Below, one piece after another: positions 1 through 6,493 of a DNA stretch of 16,238 nucleotides. The translations under genes and the position numbers were made by a program. This stretch comes from Phycisphaerales bacterium (GTDB lineage Bacteria; Planctomycetota; Phycisphaerae; Phycisphaerales; UBA1924): the NCBI GenBank assembly GCA_003511945.1, contig DOJA01000187.1, positions 585-16,822 of the forward strand. Direction: 5' to 3'. Under the pieces are notes generated by a model. It did no database searches, had not been told where the DNA came from, and was given only the letters and a program-made list of their open reading frames with translations. The first letter of the stretch is position 1. Every line of letters starts with the position of its first letter.

Positions 1-253
1 CGGGCTGCACGCGCCCGAGCGCACAACCGAGGAGTTCCTCGCGGAGTCCAAGGCGTCGGCGCACTTCACTGAGACGGATGTGCTGCTGCTGGAGAAGTTC
101 CTCCACCACTGCGACCTCGTGAAGTTCGCGGCGGCGGAGCCCTCGCGCCCGCAGGGCGAGCGGGCGGCCGAGTCGGTGCGATCCTTCGTCGAGGGCTCGC
201 GGAGCGACACGGCCCTGGTCGTCGTCGGGCAGGAACGGGGGGCGGCGGCGTGA
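1..253 (+). CDS. C-terminal fragment of a conserved Bat-operon protein (5' end outside window)
   Basis: An open frame runs from base 2 to a TGA at 251-253 and encodes about 83 residues. It contains APERTTEEFL followed by an HFTETDVLLLEKFLHHCDLVKFA-type segment (split here as HFTETDVLLLEK and FLHHCDLVKFA). This 'TTEEFL ... CDLVKFA' tail resembles the C-terminus of the DUF4381-like small membrane proteins that planctomycete Bat operons often carry between the DUF58 gene and the first VWA gene; that match is from memory, not a search. Its TGA overlaps the GTG start of the following VWA gene (GTGA), so the two are probably translationally coupled. The membrane segment expected for the family would lie upstream and cannot be seen. 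The reading frame is well supported by composition and context, the family name less so. Confidence 0.6.
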   Translation, partial: GLHAPERTTEEFLAESKASAHFTETDVLLLEKFLHHCDLVKFAAAEPSRPQGERAAESVRSFVEGSRSDTALVVVGQERGAAA

Positions 254-1323
254 CGCACCTCGTCTTTCACTGGCCCTGGGCGCTGGCGCTCATCGCCCTG
301 CCGCCGCTGGTGGCGTGGTGGCCCCTCCGGTCCCGGGCGCGAGCGGCGGGGGCCGTGGCCTTCTCCAGCACCGACCTGCTGGCCCCCGCGGGACGCACGC
401 TGCGCCAGCGCCTCGTGTGGCTGCCCCCGGTGCTGCGGGCGCTGGGGCTGGCGCTGCTGTGCGTGGCGCTGGCGCGCCCCCGCATCGGCACCGGGGAAGT
501 GCGCACCACCGCGCGGGGCGTTGCGCTGATGACCGTGATCGACCGCTCGCTGAGCATGCAGCTGCCCATCGAGTACGCCGGGCAGGCGCTGTCGCGGATC
601 GATGTCGTCAAGCGCGTCTTCAAGGACTTCGTCGCGGGCGACGGGCGCGACCTCAAGGGACGCCCGGAGGACCTCATCGGGCTCGTGACCTTCTCCGAGT
701 TCGCCGACACCGTCTGCCCCCTCACCCGCGTCCATGACACCCTCGTCACCCTGGTGGACGGGATCGAACTCGCGGACCAGAACATCGAGCAGGGCACCGC
801 GATCGGCGACGGGATGGCGCTCGGCGCCGCCCGGCTGAAGAAGGCGGAAGAGGAACTCCAGCGCCGCAACGCGGGCGAGGCCGACCCGGAGTTCTCCATC
901 AAGAGCAAGGCGCTCGTCCTGCTGACCGACGGCGACGAGAACCGGGGCGAGATGCGGGCCCGCGACGCGGCCGAACTGTGCCGCGAGTGGGGCATCAAGG
1001 TCTACGCCATCGGGATCGGCGACGAACGCGGGGGCACCATCCGCGCGCAGGGCCGGGTCATCCCCATCCCGCGCGGGGCCGGGTTCAACGAACGCCTGAT
1101 GCAGGCGATGGCCGAGCGCACAGGCGGGCGCTACTGGCGCGCCGACGACGGCGAGTCGCTCCGGCGCGTCTACGAAGAGATCGACGCGCTCGAGAAGACC
1201 GACATCGTGGCGACGGAGTACACCTCGTACGAGGAGGCGTTCGCGCCCTGGGCCAGCGCGGGGCTGACCGCGCTGGGGCTGGGGCTGCTGCTGGGCTTCA
1301 CCTGGCTGCGGAGGGCGTCGTGA
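250..1323 (+). CDS. batA: BatA-type von Willebrand factor A membrane protein
   Basis: This 357-residue protein has the BatA layout. A hydrophobic N-terminal segment (about 8-24) and a second one (about 57-75) precede a VWA domain, and a C-terminal membrane helix lies near 333-355. The metal-ion-dependent adhesion site looks intact: D98-x-S100-x-S102, T183 in GTAIGD, and D227 in LLTDGDEN. VWA domains bind a divalent cation and mediate protein contacts; in Bat operons they are thought to work with a MoxR AAA+ ATPase in envelope stress tolerance. The start is GTG at 250, which overlaps the upstream TGA. The stop overlaps the ATG of the next gene. Family assignment is strong, but the exact physiological role in this phylum is unknown. 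Confidence 0.93.
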   Translation: MTHLVFHWPWALALIALPPLVAWWPLRSRARAAGAVAFSSTDLLAPAGRTLRQRLVWLPPVLRALGLALLCVALARPRIGTGEVRTTARGVALMTVIDRSLSMQLPIEYAGQALSRIDVVKRVFKDFVAGDGRDLKGRPEDLIGLVTFSEFADTVCPLTRVHDTLVTLVDGIELADQNIEQGTAIGDGMALGAARLKKAEEELQRRNAGEADPEFSIKSKALVLLTDGDENRGEMRARDAAELCREWGIKVYAIGIGDERGGTIRAQGRVIPIPRGAGFNERLMQAMAERTGGRYWRADDGESLRRVYEEIDALEKTDIVATEYTSYEEAFAPWASAGLTALGLGLLLGFTWLRRAS

Positions 1324-2342
1324 TGCACCTGGGCGCTCCCGAGTGGCTGCTGGGGCTGTGGGCGCTGCCGGCCCTCGCGCTGCTGGGCGCCTGGTCCCTC
1401 GCCAGCGGGCGGGCGGCGCTGCGCCGGTTCGTCGAGTCGGGGCTGGTCGCCCGGATGGCCCCCGGCGCGAGCGTCCCCCGGCGCGCCGCGAAGGCGACGC
1501 TCGCGCTGCTGGCCTGCGCGCTGGTCCTGGCGGCCCTCGCCCGCCCCATGTGGGGGCGCACGGAAGAAAAGACCACCCGGAGCGGGCGCGATGTCGCCTT
1601 CGTCATCGATGTCTCGCGCAGCATGCTCGCCGAGGACCTGGCCCCCAACCGCCTTGCAAGGGCCAAGCTGTGGGTCGGCGATGTCATGGACGCCCTGCGG
1701 GGCGACCGAGTCGCGGTGGTCGGCTTCGCCGGCGTCGCCTCCGTCAAGTGCCCGCTCACCTTCGACTACGGCTTTGCCCGGATGGCCCTCGACGAACTCA
1801 GCCCCGACAGCGTCCCGCGCGGGGGGACCATGATCGGCGACGCCGTCCGCCGAACCCTCACCGAGGTCTTCAGCGACACCGAGGCCCGCTACAAGGACCT
1901 CATCCTCATCACCGACGGCGAGGACCACGAGTCCTTCCCCGTCGAGGCCGCCCGCCTGGCGGGCGAGCAGGGGGTCCGGATCATCGCCATCGGGATCGGC
2001 GACGAAACCCGCGGCACGACCATCAGAATCACCGACGAGAGCGGGCGGACCCGCGAACTCACACACGACGGGCAGCCCGTCCTCAGCCGGCTGGACGCCA
2101 AGACCCTGCGGGAGATGGCCACCGCCTCGAAAGACGGGGTCTACTACGGCGTGGGCACCGGCAACATCGAACTGGACAAGGTGTACCAGGAGCTGGTCCG
2201 ATCCGCGGAGCAGCGCGAGTCCGAGGGGGCGTCGGGCGTCCGGTACGAGGAGCAGTTCCAGTGGTTCATCGCGGGGGCGCTGGTGCTCCTGCTCATCGAC
2301 GGGCTCATCAGGGAGTCAAGGCGTGCGACGGGCGAGGCGTGA
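1323..2342 (+). CDS. batB: BatB-type von Willebrand factor A membrane protein
   Basis: The product is 339 residues long when started at ATG 1323. That start overlaps the batA stop (TGATG) and has GGAGGG at 1310-1315, seven bases upstream. The frame stays open further 5' inside batA, but that extension is only a shadow of batA. There are two N-terminal hydrophobic segments (about 8-26 and 58-73), a VWA domain, and a C-terminal helix near 308-326. The MIDAS residues are present: D96-x-S98-x-S100, T169 in GGTMIGDA, and D198 in ITDGEDHES. It is a paralogue of the preceding gene, as expected for the batA-batB pair. It probably sits in the inner membrane with the VWA domain facing its Bat partners. 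The batC start lies 20 bases inside its 3' end. Confidence 0.93.
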   Translation: MHLGAPEWLLGLWALPALALLGAWSLASGRAALRRFVESGLVARMAPGASVPRRAAKATLALLACALVLAALARPMWGRTEEKTTRSGRDVAFVIDVSRSMLAEDLAPNRLARAKLWVGDVMDALRGDRVAVVGFAGVASVKCPLTFDYGFARMALDELSPDSVPRGGTMIGDAVRRTLTEVFSDTEARYKDLILITDGEDHESFPVEAARLAGEQGVRIIAIGIGDETRGTTIRITDESGRTRELTHDGQPVLSRLDAKTLREMATASKDGVYYGVGTGNIELDKVYQELVRSAEQRESEGASGVRYEEQFQWFIAGALVLLLIDGLIRESRRATGEA

Positions 2343-3507
2343 AGTGTGGGGCGTGGTGCTCGTGGGAGCGCAGGCGGCGCTGGGCGCCGAGCCCTCGCCC
2401 CGCGCGCTGGTGCGCGAGGGCAACGCGGAGTACCGCGAGGGACGCTACGACGGCGCCGCGGAGCGATACACCAGGGCCGCGGGGGCCGACCCGAAACTGG
2501 TCGAGGCGCTCTTCAACCGCGGCGTGGCCCGCCAGCGCGAGGGGCGCCTGAACGAGGCGGAGGCCGACCTCGCGACGGTCGCCGCGGCCCCGGGGAACCC
2601 GCTGCTCGCGGGGTCGGCGTACTACAACCTGGGCCTCCTTGAACAGGACCGGCTGGAGAAGGAGCCGCCCCAGAAGCCCCAGGAGGCCGTCGCGGCGCTG
2701 GAACGCTCGGCGCAGCACTTCCGCTCGGCGCTCGACCTGAACGCGCAGGACGCGGACGCGGCCCGGAACCTGGAACTGACCCGTCGGCGCCTGAAGGCGC
2801 TGCGAGACGAGATCGAGCGCCAGAAGCAGATGCAGCAGGCCATGCAGCAGCTCGCCGAGGAGTTGAAGCAGCAGCAGCAGGAGCAGGCGCAGGAGGCCCA
2901 GCAGTCCCAGCAGCGGGCGCAGGACCCGCAGAGCCCCGACCAGCAGCAGGGCCAGAGCGAGGGCGGCGCCGACCCCCAGGCCTCCCAGCGACAGCAGCAG
3001 TTGAACGAGCGCTCGGAGCAGACCGAACGAGAGTTGGACGGTCTGGAGCGCCAGATGGACGAGCAGTCGCCCCAGCGCCGGCAGACGCAGCAGGCCAGGC
3101 AGTCGCTGGAGGAGGCCCAGCACGCGCAGGAGCAGGCGCAGGAAGCGCTCCAGCAGGGCGACGAGCAGTCCGCCGCCGAGCGCCAGCAGCAGGCCGCCGA
3201 GAAGCTCCAGGAGGCCGCCGAGGCCCTCGCGCCCCAGCAGCAGCAGCAGCAGGGCGAGCAGGGCGAGCCCAAGGACGAGCAGCCCCAGAACCAGGAAGGC
3301 CAGCAGGAACAGCAACAGCAGCAGGAGCAGCAGCAGGACCAGGGCCAGGAGTCCGAGCAGCAGGGCGAGCAGGCCAGCGCCGAGGAGTCGGCGTCGGAAA
3401 AGGAGCTCTCGCGCATCCTTGAAAAGGAAGAGCGCGACAAGGAGTTCCGGCGCGCCCTTCAACGGGCGGCCTACGGGCGGGCCCGCCCCGTGGAGAAGGA
3501 CTGGTGA
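2323..3507 (+). CDS. batC: BatC-like TPR protein with a long Gln/Glu-rich region
   Basis: This 394-residue protein starts at GTG 2323, with GGGAG at 2311-2315, and overlaps batB by 20 bases. The N-terminus (MRRARREVW, then a hydrophobic stretch ending ALGA) looks like a short signal peptide. Tetratricopeptide-like helices cover roughly 27-160. Residues about 165-360 form a very polar, Gln-dominated, coiled-coil-prone region with runs up to six Gln, encoded mostly by CAG. The tail (about 359-394) is charged and ends PVEKDW. TPRs mediate protein-protein contacts, and the TPR gene between the VWA genes and batD matches BatC. The Gln-rich part is expanded compared with short BatC proteins. The TPR call is good, but the role of the Gln region is unknown. 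Its stop overlaps the batD start as GTGA. Confidence 0.85.
   Translation: MRRARREVWGVVLVGAQAALGAEPSPRALVREGNAEYREGRYDGAAERYTRAAGADPKLVEALFNRGVARQREGRLNEAEADLATVAAAPGNPLLAGSAYYNLGLLEQDRLEKEPPQKPQEAVAALERSAQHFRSALDLNAQDADAARNLELTRRRLKALRDEIERQKQMQQAMQQLAEELKQQQQEQAQEAQQSQQRAQDPQSPDQQQGQSEGGADPQASQRQQQLNERSEQTERELDGLERQMDEQSPQRRQTQQARQSLEEAQHAQEQAQEALQQGDEQSAAERQQQAAEKLQEAAEALAPQQQQQQGEQGEPKDEQPQNQEGQQEQQQQQEQQQDQGQESEQQGEQASAEESASEKELSRILEKEERDKEFRRALQRAAYGRARPVEKDW
2817..3372 (+). repeat. CAG-rich low-complexity tract inside batC
   Basis: The stretch is dominated by CAG codons interspersed with GAG, GCC and GAC, giving the Gln/Glu-rich part of BatC. The longest uninterrupted run is (CAG)6 at 3235-3252, and (CAG)4 occurs near 2868-2879. 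Such a run can change length by slippage in whole codons without breaking the frame. The complementary strand reads as long Leu- and Cys/Ser-rich open frames, which are artefacts of this composition. Confidence 0.8.
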
Positions 3508-5324
3508 TCCGAGCCATCGCGCGAAGTCTGGCCCTGGTCCTCCTGGTCGCGAGCGCGGCCCGCGCGGAGGTGACCGTCGCCGCCAAGCTGAGCACCGCCA
3601 CCGCCTACGCGGGCGAGCCCGTCTCGCTGACCATCGCGGTGAACGGCTCGCGCGCCCCCGAGGAGCCGATCATGCCCCCCGTCGCCGGGCTGACCATCCG
3701 CGCCCTGGGCGGGCAGGATGTCTCGCGGAGCTCGACCACGATCATCAACGGGCGCGTCTTCGAGGACCGCTTCGATGGCTACCTCTTCCAGTACGAGCTC
3801 GCGGGCCTGGCCCCGGGGGAAGTGACCATCCCCGCGCTGGATGTCCGCGTCGACGGGCGCGTCTACCAGACCCAGCCGCAGACGCTGCGCGTGCTGGCGC
3901 CGCAGAAGGATCAGGATGTCGTGCTCCGCCTGGAAGCCGACCGCGCGAGCGTCTACGCCGGCGAGCCGGTGATGCTCCGCGTGACCCTCGGGCTGGGCAA
4001 GAGCGTCAACGCCGCCCGGTTCACGCTCCCGGGCGTCGAGGGCGTGTTCGAAGTGGCGACCACGGGCCAGTCCGCCCCGCGCCGGGGCGAGGTGTCGTTC
4101 TCCCTGCTCGATCGCGAAGTCCCGACAACGCGGGGCGTCGTCACCGTCGACGGTGTGGAGTACACCGCGTACACCGCGGAGCTGGCGCTCATCCCGCGCC
4201 GCGCGGGCTCGTTCGTGATCGGGCCCGCGACCGCGGCGTGCGAGGTCATGGTCGCCGAGCGCCGCACCATCTTCGACCGCGATGTCACCCGCAGGGCCGT
4301 CGTTCCCTCCAACCCCGTGCGCATCGAGGTCCGCCCGCTCCCCACGGAGGGGCGCCCGCCCAACTTCAACGGGCTCGTCGGCCGTTACCTCATCAGCACC
4401 GAAGCCAGCGAGTCGGAAGTGAGCGTCGGAGACCCCATCCGCCTCTCGATCACCGTGCGCGGCCCCTTGCCCGGCTCCGTCCCCGCGCCCGACCTCGAGC
4501 GCCAGCCCGCCCTCGCCGGCGACTTCCGCGTGGGCGCCGAACAGCCCAAGGGAATCATCGAGCCCGGGCGCGTGCGCTTCGACCGCGAGCTCCGCGCCCA
4601 GCACGACCGCGTCACCGAGATCCCGCCCATCGAACTCCCCTACTTCAATGTCGAGACCGGGCGCTTCGAGGTGGCCCGAAGCGACGCCATCCCCCTCCGC
4701 GTCCGCCCCACCAGGACCGTGACCACCGCCGACGGCTTCGGGGCCGTGGGCGAAGCCCCCGCCCCCTCCGGAGTGCTCGAGAGCAACAGCGAGGGCATCG
4801 CCCACAACTTCACCGGGCCCGATGCGCTGCACGATCAGCGGTTCTCGCTGGCCCGATCGGTCCTCTCGCCAGTCGGTGTGGCGACCGTCGTCGCGCCCCC
4901 GGCGCTGTACGCCGGGCTCGGCGTGATCGCCCTGGTGCGCCGCTCCTCCCAGAGCGGCTCCGACCGCCGGCGCCGGTCCCGCGCGCTCGTCACGGCGCGG
5001 GGGGCCTTGTCGCAGCCGAGCGACGCCCCCGCGGCGGCCGTCAGCCGCGCGCTCCGCCTCTACGCCGGGCTCCGCACCGGGCGCAACCCCGACGGCCTCA
5101 CTGCCCAAGAGTGCGCCGACGCCTTCGCCCCCGCCGGAGAGTCGCTCCAGTCCCGCGCCCGCGAACTGCTCGCCCGCTGCGACGCTTCGGAGTACGGCGG
5201 GGCCTCCTCTTCCTCCGGGGGTGGGGGCGGGGGCGGGGGTGGTGTCATCGACGAGCGCTCGATCGACGAGGCCTCCCGCCTGCTGGGCGAGATCGACCGC
5301 GTCCTGACCGGGAGGAAGCCATGA
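3504..5324 (+). CDS. batD: BatD-type extracytoplasmic membrane protein
   Basis: The protein has 606 residues and begins at GTG 3504, overlapping the batC stop. A clear signal peptide (about 1-21, ending SAARA before EVTV) leads into a long beta-rich extracytoplasmic part. That part has repeated 'AYAGEPVSLTI' / 'VYAGEPVMLRV' / 'VSVGDPIRLSI' segments near 33, 150 and 305, typical of the Ig-like repeats in the BatD (oxygen tolerance) family. One membrane helix lies near 455-478. A basic, Ser/Pro-containing cytoplasmic tail follows, with a nine-Gly run at 572-580. BatD is taken to be the large periplasmic partner of the VWA proteins. Length and order fit the family. The Gly run is unusual and coincides with a G-quadruplex motif in the DNA. 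Confidence 0.9.
   Translation: MIRAIARSLALVLLVASAARAEVTVAAKLSTATAYAGEPVSLTIAVNGSRAPEEPIMPPVAGLTIRALGGQDVSRSSTTIINGRVFEDRFDGYLFQYELAGLAPGEVTIPALDVRVDGRVYQTQPQTLRVLAPQKDQDVVLRLEADRASVYAGEPVMLRVTLGLGKSVNAARFTLPGVEGVFEVATTGQSAPRRGEVSFSLLDREVPTTRGVVTVDGVEYTAYTAELALIPRRAGSFVIGPATAACEVMVAERRTIFDRDVTRRAVVPSNPVRIEVRPLPTEGRPPNFNGLVGRYLISTEASESEVSVGDPIRLSITVRGPLPGSVPAPDLERQPALAGDFRVGAEQPKGIIEPGRVRFDRELRAQHDRVTEIPPIELPYFNVETGRFEVARSDAIPLRVRPTRTVTTADGFGAVGEAPAPSGVLESNSEGIAHNFTGPDALHDQRFSLARSVLSPVGVATVVAPPALYAGLGVIALVRRSSQSGSDRRRRSRALVTARGALSQPSDAPAAAVSRALRLYAGLRTGRNPDGLTAQECADAFAPAGESLQSRARELLARCDASEYGGASSSSGGGGGGGGGVIDERSIDEASRLLGEIDRVLTGRKP
5217..5239 (+). other. Strong G-quadruplex motif in the coding strand of batD
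   Basis: Four runs of five G are separated by single bases (T, C, C): 5217-5221, 5223-5227, 5229-5233 and 5235-5239. This far exceeds the usual criterion of four runs of three G with loops up to seven bases. Because it is on the coding strand it would be present in the mRNA, about 80 bases before the batE ATG. It encodes the nine-Gly run of BatD. The motif is read directly from the sequence; folding and effect are inferred. Confidence 0.75.
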
Positions 5325-6292
5325 CCCGCGCGGGTCCGCTTACTCCCCCTCCTCCTAGGAGGGGGCCGGGGGGAGGAACTCCGGGGGCGTCGCTCGCGCG
5401 GCGGATCCTTCTCCCCGGCCCTCCCCCAGTGGGGGAGGGAGTGATCCAATCCCGCGCCCGGGCGCGCGTCGTGGTGCTGGTCCTGCTCGCCTGGCTGGTC
5501 TCCCACTCGGCGTGGGCGCAGGACGCAACGCGGACCCCCGCGGCACTGTTCGCCGAGGCGAGCCGCAAGTTCGACGAAGGTGCGGCGACGATCGCCGCCG
5601 ACCGCGCCCGGGGCGTCGCGCTGCTCGATGAGAGCGTCGCGCTGTTCGAGCGCGTCCTCCGCGACGCCGGCCTCGAGAACGGGCGGGTGTACTACAACAT
5701 CGCCAACGCCCGCATGCTCCAGGGAGACACGGGACGCGCGGTGCTGAACTACCGGCGCGCCCAGCGCCTGATGCCCGCCGATCAGGCGATCGCCGGCGCG
5801 CTCGAGGGCGCTCGCCGCCGCGTGCAGGGGCGGGTCGAGCCGCAGGGGAACGAGCGCGCGGGACAACTCCTGCTGGCGTGGCACTACGCCTTCTCGCCCG
5901 GCGTGCGGTTCGCGGGGCTGGCGCTCTGCTCGGCGCTGTTCTGGGGCCTGGCGCTGGCGCGCCTGGCGCGGGCCGTCCCCCGGGGCGCGTGGTGGGGCGC
6001 GGGCGTCGCGGCGCTCGTCGGGGGAGTCCTGCTCGGGTCGCTCATCGCCAGCGAGCGCGCCTTCCAGCGCTCCGCAGAAGCGGTCATCGTGGCGCCGAGC
6101 GTCGTCGGGCGCAAAGGCCCCGACGAGTCCGGCTACCAGCCCGCCTTCACCGACGCGCTCCACGCAGGCCTCGAAGTGACCATCGTGGAGGCACGCCCCG
6201 GCTGGCGCCTTGTCCGCCTGGCCGACGGGCGCGAGGCCTGGCTGCCCGAGGACGCGCTCGAAGCCGTGGCCACCCTCGCACGAGCCGGATGA
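5321..6292 (+). CDS. batE: BatE-type TPR/SH3-like membrane protein with a disturbed 5' end
   Basis: Two in-frame starts compete. ATG 5321 overlaps the batD stop (ATGA) and has GGAGG at 5311-5315, giving 323 residues. GTG 5441 gives 283 residues and places a normal signal peptide at the N-terminus (VIQSRARAR, then a hydrophobic stretch ending SAWA before QD). Between them, about 33 Pro/Gly/Arg-rich residues are encoded by a palindromic repeat. Numbered from GTG 5441, TPR-like helices lie at about 35-125, two membrane helices at about 155-176 and 185-202, and an SH3-like domain at about 212-276 (EVTIVEARPGWRLVRL, then AWLPEDALEAV). This TPR-TM-SH3 order is the BatE architecture. The gene ends the operon. 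Family call is firm, start uncertain; I give the coupled ATG, though the signal peptide favours GTG. Confidence 0.85.
   Translation: MTRAGPLTPPPPRRGPGGGTPGASLARRILLPGPPPVGEGVIQSRARARVVVLVLLAWLVSHSAWAQDATRTPAALFAEASRKFDEGAATIAADRARGVALLDESVALFERVLRDAGLENGRVYYNIANARMLQGDTGRAVLNYRRAQRLMPADQAIAGALEGARRRVQGRVEPQGNERAGQLLLAWHYAFSPGVRFAGLALCSALFWGLALARLARAVPRGAWWGAGVAALVGGVLLGSLIASERAFQRSAEAVIVAPSVVGRKGPDESGYQPAFTDALHAGLEVTIVEARPGWRLVRLADGREAWLPEDALEAVATLARAG
5342..5442. repeat. Palindromic REP/MITE-like element inserted in the 5' end of batE
   Basis: The element of about 101 bp has short terminal inverted repeats (ACTCCC at 5342-5347, GGGAGT at 5437-5442). It holds two hairpins: CCCCCTCCT (5345-5353) with AGGAGGGGG (5357-5365), and CCCTCCCCC (5419-5427) with GGGGGAGGG (5431-5439), each with a three-base loop. 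The middle is also an imperfect inverted repeat (CCGGGG near 5366 against CCCCGG near 5413). Its translations in both directions (TPPPPRRGPGG and SLPPPLGEGRGEG) are the kind that recur in spurious proteins from dispersed intergenic repeats; that is recollection. No second copy and no clear target duplication are seen here, and the edges are approximate. Confidence 0.65.
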
Positions 6293-6493
6293 ACGCAATG
6301 CCCGCGCCGGCCCCCGGGCCGCACTTCCGGGGGGCGCCACGGGCTCGCACCCCCCGCGCCACTTTCCCGCTCGCCCGTCGCGCCGGACGGGGCATCCTGA
6401 GAGTTCCTCACAGAACGACCTTCCCGCTCAGGTGGGACAGGCGTCCCGCCTGTCGCTCCGGCGGCGTTCTCCGAGTCAATCAGCGAGCGGCTC
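6293..6493. other. Convergent intergenic region
   Basis: These 201 bases separate the convergent batE and metalloprotease genes. I see no gene in it. It holds the 8-bp hairpin annotated separately and several short GC-rich stems. No T-tract that would mark a standard intrinsic terminator is visible on either strand. Confidence 0.5.
6436..6454. repeat. REP-like perfect hairpin
   Basis: GACAGGCG (6436-6443) and CGCCTGTC (6447-6454) pair perfectly around the loop TCC. The sequence around it (GGTGGGACAGGCG) resembles a short palindrome that I recall as dispersed in planctomycete and verrucomicrobial intergenic DNA, where it gives spurious 'GQASRLS' and 'RRDACPT' peptides. It lies 140 bases after the batE stop and 40 bases after the protease stop. 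It could help end or protect either transcript. Confidence 0.55.

Noticed and set aside
978..1322. N-terminal extension of batB into batA
   Set aside because: The added 115 residues are a shifted reading of the batA VWA domain; the ATG at 1323 has a proper ribosome site.
2308..3462. Long minus-strand open frames rich in Leu or in Cys/Ser
   Set aside because: They are the reverse complement of the CAG-rich part of batC; the plus-strand frame has TPRs, operon overlaps and a ribosome site.
3471..5108. Minus-strand open frame of 545 codons across batD
   Set aside because: It has no recognisable motif and is explained by high GC opposite a well-supported BatD gene.
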